Shown here piece by piece: positions 8,473 to 15,264 of a stretch of DNA of 21,484 nt. The position numbers were made by a program, and so were the translations under genes. The notes under the pieces were generated by a model. It was not told where the DNA came from. It worked only from the letters and a program-made list of their open reading frames with translations, and searched no databases. Each line of letters begins with the position of its first letter. Position 1 is the stretch's first letter. The stretch is from Flavobacteriales bacterium (lineage in GTDB: Bacteria > Bacteroidota > Bacteroidia > Flavobacteriales_F > PHOS-HE28), in NCBI GenBank assembly GCA_016713865.1, contig JADJOG010000033.1, forward strand, positions 1 to 21,484. The letters are read 5' to 3'.

Positions 8473-8795
8473 AGCCAGCCGAACTTGCTCAATTGATCAA
8501 TGGCGATGCTCGACACGATGTAGATGCCGTATGCCAGCATCGCGAAGATGACGCCGCGCATGGCCTTGTGCATCTGGAAGCGGTCGAACACGAAGAAGAG
8601 GAACGCATCGGCTATGAGGCTGATGCTCACGATGCGCGTACGGAACTCATCGGTGCCAAGGAAGAGGTCGTGCACGAACCAATGGAAATCGTGATGCGGG
8701 CGAATGGCCGTGACATAGATGGCGCCATACGCCGCGAAACCGAGCACAGGGGCGATCGCCAACACCACGCCTGTTGCGATGCTATCCCACCGCAT
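8469..8795 (-). CDS. Small three-helix membrane protein of unknown function between surE and lpxB
   Basis: This 108-residue protein has three likely membrane helices: about residues 6-30 (containing GVVLAIAPVLGFAAYGAI), 56-72 (ISLIADAFLFFVF) and 80-98 (RGVIFAMLAYGIYIVSSIA). A charged, His-rich loop (RPHHDFHWFVHD) lies between helices 1 and 2. I do not recognise a named family. It overlaps the 3' end of surE by 14 bases and the start of lpxB by four bases, so it is almost certainly co-translated with both and intact. Its position suggests an envelope-related or lipid-related role, but that is inference from context only. No signal peptide other than the first helix is seen. Confidence 0.75.
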   Translation of the reverse strand: MRWDSIATGVVLAIAPVLGFAAYGAIYVTAIRPHHDFHWFVHDLFLGTDEFRTRIVSISLIADAFLFFVFDRFQMHKAMRGVIFAMLAYGIYIVSSIAIDQLSKFGWL

Positions 8796-9561
8796 GGCTC
8801 CACGTGTTCAGTTCAGCAATGGCATGGTGCGCCGTCATGTCGAACTGCGTGGGCACGATGCTCACGAAGCGGTTATCAACGGCCCACACGTCGGTATCCT
8901 CGCCTTGGTCGTGACCGCGGAACTCGCCCCTGAGCCAATAGTATTCCTTGTTGCCGGGATCCAGGCGCGTCTCGAACTCATCTTCCCAATTGGCTCTGGC
9001 TTGGCGGCATACGCGAATGCCCTTGAGCGGTGCTCCATCGTTGCGCGGCACATTCACATTGAGGCAGGTGCCGGCTTGCATGCCATGCTTCAGCACATTG
9101 CCAACCACATTGCGCACCACGGGTCGCACTTGGCTGAAATCGGCTTCGATGCTGTGATCCATGAGACTGAAGCCCACGCTGGGAATGCCTTCCATGGCAC
9201 CTTCGACCGCAGCGCTCATGGTGCCGCTGTAGAGCACGTTGATGCTGATGTTGGCACCGTGGTTGATCCCGCTCACCAGCAGATCAGGCCTTTTGCCACC
9301 AAGCAGCTTGTAGATCGCGAGCTTCACGCAATCGACCGGCGTGCCGCTGCAGCTCCATGCCTCGGCGCCATCGAGCAGGTCCACGCTGTGGAGGCGCAGG
9401 AAACTGTGTATCGTGATGGCGTGGCCCATGGCGCTCTGCGGCTTGTCGGGCGCCACCACCAGCACGCGGCCGAAGGGCAGCACCTCTTCGATCAGCGCTC
9501 GGATGCCGGGTGCGTGTATGCCATCGTCGTTGGTGACCAGGATCAGGGGGGCATCATTCAT
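8782..9561 (-). CDS. surE: 5'/3'-nucleotidase SurE
   Basis: SurE is a metal-dependent phosphatase acting on nucleoside 5'- and 3'-monophosphates and short polyphosphate. The protein is 259 residues, usual for the family. The N-terminus reads LILVTNDDGIHAPGI with the metal-binding pair Asp12/Asp13. Next come APDKPQSAMG with the metal-ligand Ser43, then SGINHGANIS with Asn100, and YSGTMSAAVEGA. ATG 9561 is chosen over the in-frame ATG at 9621 because family members start only a few residues before the TNDDG motif, and because a good -7 element lies at 9585-9592, between the two candidates. It leads the surE / membrane protein / lpxB operon. Confidence 0.95.
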   Translation of the reverse strand: MNDAPLILVTNDDGIHAPGIRALIEEVLPFGRVLVVAPDKPQSAMGHAITIHSFLRLHSVDLLDGAEAWSCSGTPVDCVKLAIYKLLGGKRPDLLVSGINHGANISINVLYSGTMSAAVEGAMEGIPSVGFSLMDHSIEADFSQVRPVVRNVVGNVLKHGMQAGTCLNVNVPRNDGAPLKGIRVCRQARANWEDEFETRLDPGNKEYYWLRGEFRGHDQGEDTDVWAVDNRFVSIVPTQFDMTAHHAIAELNTWSHAVG

Positions 9562-9584
9562 TGCAGGCGCATGCGATTGGGCGG

Positions 9585-9592
9585 CAAAGCTA
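9585..9592 (-). promoter_or_regulatory. Bacteroidota-type -7 element of the surE operon
   Basis: The minus strand reads TAGCTTTG, an exact fit to TAnnTTTG, 24 bases before the chosen surE start. A clear -33 TTG is not visible at 17-23 bases upstream. Its position decides the surE start codon. Confidence 0.5.
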
Positions 9593-9728
9593 TCCGGATG
9601 AAAGCGCGGGAAGGTGTTCATGTGAGCGTGTGCTCATCCGAGCATGGGGGCATGTGGCATCGCGAAATGTGCCGTGCTTGATGCACTCGCGTCTCGGATG
9701 GTCACGCATCTTCGCGGCAGAGTCATGC

Positions 9729-9760
9729 GCACATGAGCACATGACCGCACGCGCACATGA
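9729..9760 (+). repeat. Octamer repeat GCACATGA in the surE-ridA gap
   Basis: The octamer GCACATGA occurs at 9729, 9737 and 9753, so three of four consecutive 8-base units match and the third (9745-9752) is divergent. The last unit contains the ridA ATG. The 9-mer ATGAGCACA at 9733-9741 also has its exact reverse complement at 9629-9637. It could be chance in a small region, a replication-slippage tract or a binding site array. Confidence 0.4.
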
Positions 9761-10134
9761 AGCAACCCATCTTCCCTCCCAACGCCGCCAAGCCGCTCGC
9801 TCCGTACACACCTGCCATCGACGCTGGCGGCTTCGTTTTCCTCAGCGGGCAGATCGCGCTCGATAGCGATGGCAACCTGCACACCTCCGATATCGCCACA
9901 GAGACGAAGAAGGTGATGGAGAACGTGGGCAACTTGCTGAACGCCGCTGGTCTGAGCTACGACCACTTGGTGAAAGTGACCATCTTCCTCAGCGACATGG
10001 CGCATTATGCCGCGGTGAACGAGGTGTATGGCAGCTACTTCGGCGCGGTGCCGCCAGCACGCGAGGCCGTAGCCGTGAAAGGATTGCCGCGCGGCGTGAA
10101 CGTGGAGATCAGCGGGATCGCGGAGAAGTCGTGA
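9757..10134 (+). CDS. ridA: RidA-family reactive enamine/imine deaminase
   Basis: RidA (YjgF/YER057c/UK114) hydrolyses 2-aminoacrylate and related enamine/imine intermediates made by PLP enzymes, protecting those enzymes from damage; it works as a cytoplasmic homotrimer. The 125-residue length is standard. Family features are visible: APYTPAI with Tyr17, FLSGQIALD, NLLNAAGL, VKVTIFLSDM, Asn88 in VNEVYG, PPAREAV with the substrate-carboxylate-binding Arg102, and VEISGIA with Glu117. These residues place it in the active RidA subgroup. The gene diverges from surE across a 195-base gap that carries short octamer repeats. It ends three bases before the convergent esterase gene. No clear -7 element was found before it. 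Confidence 0.94.
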   Translation: MKQPIFPPNAAKPLAPYTPAIDAGGFVFLSGQIALDSDGNLHTSDIATETKKVMENVGNLLNAAGLSYDHLVKVTIFLSDMAHYAAVNEVYGSYFGAVPPAREAVAVKGLPRGVNVEISGIAEKS

Positions 10135-10137
10135 TCG

Positions 10138-10933
10138 TCATTGCACGCGCATCCACTTCAACCCATCGATCACCGCTTGATGCAGGATGCTCGCATGGTT
10201 CTCCTTCGGCATGAATTGGAAGCGCACCTGTGCACCCTTGCTCCGCTTCACGCTAGCCGCTAATCGCTTCGCGCCATTCACCATCACCTCCCCTCTTGCC
10301 CACAGCAACGAACACCTGTTTCGGCGCAGAGGCTTCAAGGAATGCAGGTGGCCGCTTGAGGACGGACCCATTGTCCCACCACAGGCTTGGGCTCACGAGC
10401 AAATAGCGCGTGAAGAGTTCCGGCCGAGTGAAGAGCACCTCGGCCCCCAGCAAGCCACCGAGCGATTGACCGATGAGCAGGCGATCGCCGTTCGTGCGAT
10501 ACGCTGAATCGATGTAGCGGACCAACTCGTCGCCAAGAAAGTTGATGAAGGCGGAGCCTCCGGTTGTGGGGAAATCGGCCTTGTCCTTCGCGATGCTCGT
10601 GGGGTGCGTGAAATCACGCTTGCGATCAACGTTCGAGATGCCCACCACGATGCTGGGCGGCAACCAATCGACCCAAGGCATGCTGCCGAACTGCACCAGG
10701 CCCGCGATGTGGAAATAGTCCTCTTCGAGTCCGCCATCGAGCAGGTAAATCACCGGGAAGCGGGCGGAACTGTCCGGTGAGTAGCCGTCTGGTAAGAGGA
10801 TGTTGAGCACCCGGTCCTCGCCCAGGGCTTCATACCGCAAAGAACGCACCTCGCCGAATCTGATGGAGTACCTCTCCTGCGCCGAGGCCACGCCCATCGT
10901 CAGCACCAAAGCCATGACCAAGAATGACCGCAT
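10138..10933 (-). CDS. Secreted alpha/beta-hydrolase esterase (IroE/Esterase D-like), one frameshift
   Basis: The product starts with a signal peptide (MRSFLVMALVLTMGVASAQ), followed by an esterase of the D/IroE type. Visible are YEALGEDRVLNILLPDGY, FPVIYLLDGG, SIVVGISNVDR (oxyanion-side strand), DSAYRTNGDRLLIGQSLGG with the Ser nucleophile in GQSLGG, LLVSPSLWWDN, and, after a frame change near 10285-10300, FMPKENHASILHQA with the probable catalytic His. The break falls in a G-rich run, and both sides keep family sequence, so a single-base error or recent indel is likely. The full length would be about 264 residues. Members act on siderophore esters, acyl esters or glycan esters; the substrate is not readable here. 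A CATATTTG element lies four bases before the ATG on the minus strand, hinting at a very short leader. Confidence 0.8.
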
Positions 10934-11062
10934 GGTTCAAATATGCAGCCTTCGAACTCCATCGGAACTGAACAGACCAGACCGTCGTAATCAACAATTG
11001 TGAAGAACATGGCGTGCCGTGATAAAGCCGCAATCGATATCCTTGTCGCAAACCAAACCCAC

Positions 11063-11337
11063 ATGACCACTGGAACACGTCCCAAGAACTGGCTTGTCGA
11101 ATCCATCCTCGTAACGCTTTTCTGCTGCCTTCCCTTCGGCATCGTTGGCATCATCAATGCCGCTAGCGTGAACTCGAAGTTCGATGCGGGCGATATCGCA
11201 GGTGCCGAAACGGCGAGCAAGCCGCTGGCAAGTGGACCAAGATCGGCTTCTTCGCCGGCCTCATCGGAATCGTCCTCTATGTGATCATGGTGTTCGCCTT
11301 GGGCATGGGCGGCATGATGCTCGGCGGCTCGATGTAG
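11063..11337 (+). CDS. CD225/dispanin-family small membrane protein, one frameshift
   Basis: This is a two-helix membrane protein of about 91 residues. The first half reads RPKNWLVESILVTLFCCLPF followed by GIVGIINAASVNSKFDAGD, the characteristic CD225 re-entrant or membrane segment with the CCLPFGI motif and the intracellular loop. Near 11221 the frame changes, and the second half continues as GKWTKIGFFAGLIGIVLYVI and a Gly/Met-rich tail to TAG 11335. Without the correction the first frame ends in Ser-rich sequence at 11284. ATG 11063 is chosen over upstream starts because family proteins have a short polar N-terminus before the PK.W motif. The eukaryotic relatives (IFITM) act on membrane fusion; the bacterial role is unknown. 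A TATCCTTG sequence at 11038-11045 could be its -7 element, and a terminator follows. Confidence 0.8.
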
Positions 11338-11370
11338 GACTTCTCGAAAGGCTTCCCTTGTTGCCTTTGC

Positions 11371-11402
11371 GAGCCGGGCCATATGCCCGGCTCGTTCTTT
11401 CT
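11371..11402 (+). terminator. Intrinsic terminator after the CD225 gene
   Basis: A perfect 9-bp inverted repeat (GAGCCGGGC / GCCCGGCTC) with a 5-base loop CATAT is followed by the T-rich tract GTTCTTTCT. It lies 34 bases after the CD225 stop and separates it from lpdA. The T tract is only on the plus side, so it acts in that direction. Confidence 0.82.
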
Positions 11403-11422
11403 ACCGCATTTCGTCACGCGGT

Positions 11423-11430
11423 TACCTTCG
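11423..11430 (+). promoter_or_regulatory. Candidate -7 element of lpdA
   Basis: TACCTTCG matches TAnnTTTG at all but one fixed base, 37 bases before the lpdA ATG and 21 bases after the terminator. The same octamer is found before wza. No good -33 TTG is visible. Confidence 0.35.
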
Positions 11431-11467
11431 CCGCCCCCGGCACCAAGCCGTACCCAACAAGAGCAAC

Positions 11468-12856
11468 ATGAGTTACGATGTGATCGTCCTTGGCAGCGGC
11501 CCTGGCGGCTATGTGGCTGCCATCCGCGCCAGCCAACTCGGATTGAAGACCGCTGTGGTGGAGCGCGAGGCGCTCGGCGGCATCTGCCTCAACTGGGGCT
11601 GCATCCCCACCAAGGCGCTGCTCAAGAGCGCGCAGGTGTTCGAGTACATCAACCACGCGAAGGACTACGGCATCAGCGTGGGCGAGGGCAAGCCCGATAT
11701 GAAGGCCATTGTGGCCCGCAGCCGCGGCGTAGCCGATGGCATGAGCAAGGGCGTGCAGTTCCTGATGAAGAAGAACAAGATCGATGTGGTGATGGGCTCC
11801 GGCAAGCTGATGCCCGGCCGCAAGATCGAAGTGACCGCCGCCGACGGGAAAAAGAGCGTGGTAGAGGGCAAGCACATCATCATTGCCACTGGCGCGCGCA
11901 GCCGCGCGCTGCCCAACCTGCCGCAGGATGGCAAGAAGATCATCGGCTACCGCGAAGCCATGGTATTGGCCGAGCAGCCCAAGAGCATGGTGGTGGTGGG
12001 CAGCGGCGCCATCGGCAGCGAGTTCGCGTACTTCTACAACGCCATAGGCACCAAGGTGACCCTGGTGGAGTACATGCCGAACATCGTTCCGGTGGAAGAT
12101 GAGGATGTGAGCAAGCAGCTGCAGAAGAGCTTCGCGAAGCAGGGCATGGAGGTGCTCACGAGCAGCGAAGTGACCAAAGTGGATACCAGTGGCAAGGGTT
12201 GCAAGGTGACCATTAAGAGCGCCACCGGGGAGAAAGTGGTGGAGTGCGACATCGTGCTCAGCGCGGTGGGCATCGCCGCCAACATCGAAGGCATCGGCCT
12301 CGAAGAAGTGGGCATCGTGACCGACAAAGGCAAGATCAAGGTTGATGCGTACTACGCCACCAACATGCCGGGCTACTACGCCATCGGCGATGTGACGCCG
12401 GGTCAGGCGCTCGCGCACGTGGCCAGTGCCGAGGGCATCATCTGCGTGGAGAAGATCGCTGGGCAGAACCCGCACGCGCTCGACTACAACAACATCCCCG
12501 GTTGCACCTACTGCTCTCCCGAAGTGGCCAGTGTGGGCATGACGGAGAAGCAAGCCAAGGAGAAAGGCTTATCCATCAAGGTGGGCAAGTTCCCCTTCAG
12601 CGCGAGCGGCAAAGCCAGCGCAGGCGGCAACAAGGATGGCTTCGTGAAGCTCATCTTCGATGCCAAGTACGGCGAGCTGCTGGGCGCGCACATGATCGGC
12701 ATGAACGTGACCGAGATGATCGCCGAGTGCGTGAGCATCCGCAAGCTGGAGACCACCGGCCACGAGATCATCAAGACCGTTCACCCCCACCCCACCATGA
12801 GCGAAGCGATCATGGAGGCGGCAGCGGCGGCCTACGGCGAAGTGATCCACCTGTAA
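11468..12856 (+). CDS. lpdA: Dihydrolipoyl dehydrogenase (E3)
   Basis: E3 is the FAD flavoenzyme that reoxidises the dihydrolipoyl groups of pyruvate and 2-oxoglutarate dehydrogenase complexes and of the glycine cleavage system, passing electrons to NAD+. The protein is intact with 462 residues, typical for the family. The order is: FAD-binding VIVLGSGPGGYVAA at the N-terminus; redox-active disulfide Cys40/Cys45 in GGICLNWGCIPTK; IIATGARSR; NAD-binding VVVGSGAIGSEFAYF near residue 176; a second FAD motif YYAIGDV; and the C-terminal dimer-interface motif HPHPTMSEAI, with His441/Glu446 as the catalytic pair supplied to the partner subunit. No acyltransferase or decarboxylase genes are nearby, as is common for stand-alone lpd copies. 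It is followed after only nine bases by the carbamoyltransferase gene, so read-through into the polysaccharide block is likely. Confidence 0.96.
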   Translation: MSYDVIVLGSGPGGYVAAIRASQLGLKTAVVEREALGGICLNWGCIPTKALLKSAQVFEYINHAKDYGISVGEGKPDMKAIVARSRGVADGMSKGVQFLMKKNKIDVVMGSGKLMPGRKIEVTAADGKKSVVEGKHIIIATGARSRALPNLPQDGKKIIGYREAMVLAEQPKSMVVVGSGAIGSEFAYFYNAIGTKVTLVEYMPNIVPVEDEDVSKQLQKSFAKQGMEVLTSSEVTKVDTSGKGCKVTIKSATGEKVVECDIVLSAVGIAANIEGIGLEEVGIVTDKGKIKVDAYYATNMPGYYAIGDVTPGQALAHVASAEGIICVEKIAGQNPHALDYNNIPGCTYCSPEVASVGMTEKQAKEKGLSIKVGKFPFSASGKASAGGNKDGFVKLIFDAKYGELLGAHMIGMNVTEMIAECVSIRKLETTGHEIIKTVHPHPTMSEAIMEAAAAAYGEVIHL

Positions 12857-12865
12857 CCGCACCGG

Positions 12866-14725
12866 ATGCGCATCCTCGGCATCTCGGCATTCTACCACGA
12901 CTCGGCCGCCGCGCTCGTGGTGGACGGGCAGATCGTGGCTGCCGCGCAAGAAGAGCGCTTCAGCCGCAAGAAGCACGACGACCGCTTCCCGGTGAATGCC
13001 GTGCGCTACTGCTTGGAGGAAGCCGGCTTGGAGGTGAAGGACCTCGATGCCGTGGCGTTCTACGACAAGCCGCTGCTGAAATTCGAGCGGCTGCTGGAGA
13101 CCTACTATGCTTTCGCGCCCGGCGGATTCGCCTCCTTCGTGAAAGCCATGCCCGTGTGGGTGGGCGGCAAGCTGAGCACCCGTAAGCTCCTGCGCGACGG
13201 ATTGAAGGATGCCGGCGCCACAGGCAAGGAGAAACTCAAGCTGCTGTTCCCGGAGCACCACCTCTCCCACGCGGCCAGCGCGTTCCATCCTTCGCCCTTC
13301 GATGAAGCCGCCATCCTCACCATCGACGGCGTGGGCGAATGGAGCACCGCTTCGATCTGCCATGGCCGCGGCAAGGACATCGAGGTGAAGCGCGAATTGC
13401 GTTTCCCGCATTCAGTGGGACTGCTCTACTCCGCATTCACCTACTTCCTCGGCTTCCGCGTGAACAGCGGCGAATACAAGCTCATGGGCCTCGCGCCCTA
13501 TGGCGATCCGCTATCGGCGCGCGTGAAGGACTACGAGGATCGGATCCGCAAAGAGCTCGTGCATGTGCACGACGATGGATCCATCTGGCTCGACATGCGC
13601 AAGTTCCACTATGCGCAGGGCCTGCGCATGGTGAAGGACGATGCTTGGGAGCGGATCTTCGGTTTCCCCCGTCGCGCGCCCGAGAGCCCTTTGGAGCAGC
13701 ATCACTGCGACCTGGGCCTGGCGATCCAGCGCGTCACCGAGGATATCGTGCTGCGCATGGCCCGCACCGCGCGCGCGATCACCGGCAGCCCCAACCTGTG
13801 CATGGCCGGCGGCGTGGCGCTCAACTGCGTGGCCAATGGCCTGCTCGAGCGCGCGGGCATCTTCGATCGGATCTTCGTGCAGCCCGCCTCTGGCGATGCC
13901 GGTGGAGCCCCAGGCGCCGCGTTGGCCGCTTACCACTTGCATTTCGAGCAGCCGCGCACCGTGAATCCGAACGACGCGCTCAACGGCTCGTACCTCGGCC
14001 CGGCCTATGGCGAAGCGGATATCCGCAAGGTGATCAACCGCTTTGGCGCAGTGGCATCGCCAGCGCTGGATGAAGAAGCACTGGTGCAGCGCACCGCCGA
14101 CCTGCTCGCGGCAGGCAAGGTGGTGGGCTGGTTCCAAGGCCGCATGGAATTCGGTCCGCGCGCCTTGGGCAACCGCAGCATCATTGGCGATCCCGCCAGC
14201 CCCGAGATGCAGCTGAAGCTGAATCAGAAGATCAAGTTCCGCGAGAGCTTCCGCCCCTTCGCGCCCGCCGTTGCCGAGGAATCTCTGGAGCGCTACTTCG
14301 AGGCCAGGACACCATCGCCATACATGCTCATGGTGCATCCGGTGCGCGCCGAATTGCGCAAGCCGCTGCCAGCGGACTACCACGCGCTCGACCTGCGCGG
14401 CAAGCTGTACCACGAAAGATCAACACTGCCCGCGATCACGCACATCGACATGAGCGCGCGCATACAAACGGTGAGCCCGCGCACCAACCCCCGCTTCCAT
14501 AAGCTGATCAAAGCCTTCGGGCAACGCACAGGCAACGAGGTCGTCATCAACACGAGCTTCAATGTGCGTGGCGAACCGATCGTGCGCACACCGGAAGAAG
14601 CCTATCGCTGCTTCATGCGAACCGAGATGGACGTGCTGGTGGTGAACGACCGCATTTTCCTCAAGGAAGAGCAGCCCGCATGGCCCGAGGGGCAGGAATG
14701 GATGAAGGAGCACGTACTGGACTGA
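12866..14725 (+). CDS. O-carbamoyltransferase (NodU/CmcH/TobZ/SxtI family)
   Basis: These enzymes use carbamoyl phosphate and ATP to make carbamoyl-AMP and transfer the carbamoyl group to a hydroxyl, often on a sugar. The intact 619-residue protein has the two expected domains. The N-terminal Kae1/ASKHA-like domain shows ILGISAFYHDSAAAL, AAQEERFSRKKHD, the metal-site-like EHHLSHAASAF (about 129-139), TIDGVGEWSTAS and MAGGVALNCVANG (about 312). The C-terminal domain shows GRMEFGPRALGNRSI (about 425-440), FRPFAPAV and INTSFNVRGEPIVRTPEEA (about 560-578). It begins nine bases after lpdA and is followed by two small membrane-protein genes of the SxtK and SxtJ types, then asnB, a glycosyltransferase and wza/wzc. 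The context points to carbamoylation of a surface polysaccharide or its lipid-linked precursor, rather than an antibiotic. The acceptor sugar is unknown. Confidence 0.93.
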   Translation: MRILGISAFYHDSAAALVVDGQIVAAAQEERFSRKKHDDRFPVNAVRYCLEEAGLEVKDLDAVAFYDKPLLKFERLLETYYAFAPGGFASFVKAMPVWVGGKLSTRKLLRDGLKDAGATGKEKLKLLFPEHHLSHAASAFHPSPFDEAAILTIDGVGEWSTASICHGRGKDIEVKRELRFPHSVGLLYSAFTYFLGFRVNSGEYKLMGLAPYGDPLSARVKDYEDRIRKELVHVHDDGSIWLDMRKFHYAQGLRMVKDDAWERIFGFPRRAPESPLEQHHCDLGLAIQRVTEDIVLRMARTARAITGSPNLCMAGGVALNCVANGLLERAGIFDRIFVQPASGDAGGAPGAALAAYHLHFEQPRTVNPNDALNGSYLGPAYGEADIRKVINRFGAVASPALDEEALVQRTADLLAAGKVVGWFQGRMEFGPRALGNRSIIGDPASPEMQLKLNQKIKFRESFRPFAPAVAEESLERYFEARTPSPYMLMVHPVRAELRKPLPADYHALDLRGKLYHERSTLPAITHIDMSARIQTVSPRTNPRFHKLIKAFGQRTGNEVVINTSFNVRGEPIVRTPEEAYRCFMRTEMDVLVVNDRIFLKEEQPAWPEGQEWMKEHVLD

Positions 14726-14743
14726 ACCGGAAACAACGATCGC

Positions 14744-14893
14744 ATGGAACTCTTACGCGACATCTGGGCCTTCATGAAAGAGCGCCGCAAATGGTGGCTC
14801 GGGCCCGTGATCATCGTGCTCGTGCTGCTCACCGCCGTGCTGGTGCTCGGTGGTGGATCCGCGCTCGCGCCATACATCTACACGCTGTTCTGA
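14744..14893 (+). CDS. DUF5989/SxtK-like 49-residue single-helix membrane peptide
   Basis: This small gene lies 18 bases after the carbamoyltransferase stop. The 49-residue product starts MELLRDIWAFMKERRKWWLG, an amphipathic basic stretch with a WW pair, followed by one membrane helix (PVIIVLVLLTAVLVLGGGS) and a short aromatic tail ending IYTLF. The layout fits the DUF5989 family, small proteins regularly found beside O-carbamoyltransferases and SxtJ; SxtK of the saxitoxin cluster is a protein of similar size and place. The stop TGA overlaps the ATG of the next gene by one base (TGATG), indicating translational coupling. The function is unknown. A membrane tether or assembly factor for the carbamoyltransferase is an inference from constant neighbourhood. 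Confidence 0.8.
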   Translation: MELLRDIWAFMKERRKWWLGPVIIVLVLLTAVLVLGGGSALAPYIYTLF

Positions 14894-15258
14894 TGCCCGA
14901 CCGCTCGAAGGCGTACGAGAGCGTACTGGCGCTGGTGTTCGGCCTGCTGCTGCTGGCCCTGCTGCACAAGCATCCCGTTTGGCTGCCTATCGCGGTGGGC
15001 CTCACGCTGGCCACCTTGCTATCGCCATGGCTCGCGCGCATGGTGGCTTGGGGCTGGTTAGGCCTCTCGCAAGCCATCGGCTATGTGGTATCACGCGTGC
15101 TCCTGGGCATCGTGTTCTTCGTGGTGCTCACCCCCATCGCGTTGCTGCGCCGTGCCTTGGGCCGCGATCCAATGCACTTGAAGAAGCCCGCGAATGGTAG
15201 CGGATTCTTCGAGCGTGATCAGGTATTCGCGCCGAAGGACCTCGAACGCCCTTGGTAG
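14893..15258 (+). CDS. SxtJ-family membrane protein
   Basis: This 121-residue protein is coupled to the preceding peptide gene by a one-base overlap. It has several hydrophobic stretches, probably three or four helices: VLALVFGLLLLALL, LPIAVGLTLATLL, and a long segment containing VLLGIVFFVVLTPIALL. A soluble C-terminal tail with RRALGRDPM, Ser/Gly/Phe-rich sequence and the ending DLERPW follows; a short GRDP-type tail after the last helix is typical of SxtJ-like proteins as I know them. SxtJ is named from the saxitoxin cluster, where it stands beside the carbamoyltransferase SxtI and has no assigned role. ATG 14893 is preferred; the frame is open upstream to 14680 but that part overlaps the two preceding genes. 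asnB starts six bases after its stop, so all four genes are likely one transcript. Confidence 0.82.
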   Translation: MPDRSKAYESVLALVFGLLLLALLHKHPVWLPIAVGLTLATLLSPWLARMVAWGWLGLSQAIGYVVSRVLLGIVFFVVLTPIALLRRALGRDPMHLKKPANGSGFFERDQVFAPKDLERPW

Positions 15259-15264
15259 CGCGCC

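Noticed and set aside
9562..9621. SurE start at ATG 9621
   Set aside because: It would add 20 residues before a family N-terminus that normally starts at the TNDDG strand, and it lies upstream of the -7 element at 9585-9592.
11414..12553. Long minus-strand open frame opposite lpdA
   Set aside because: Antisense shadow, rich in His, Ala and Leu. Similar shadows at 12569-13411 and 13511-14413 oppose the carbamoyltransferase gene.
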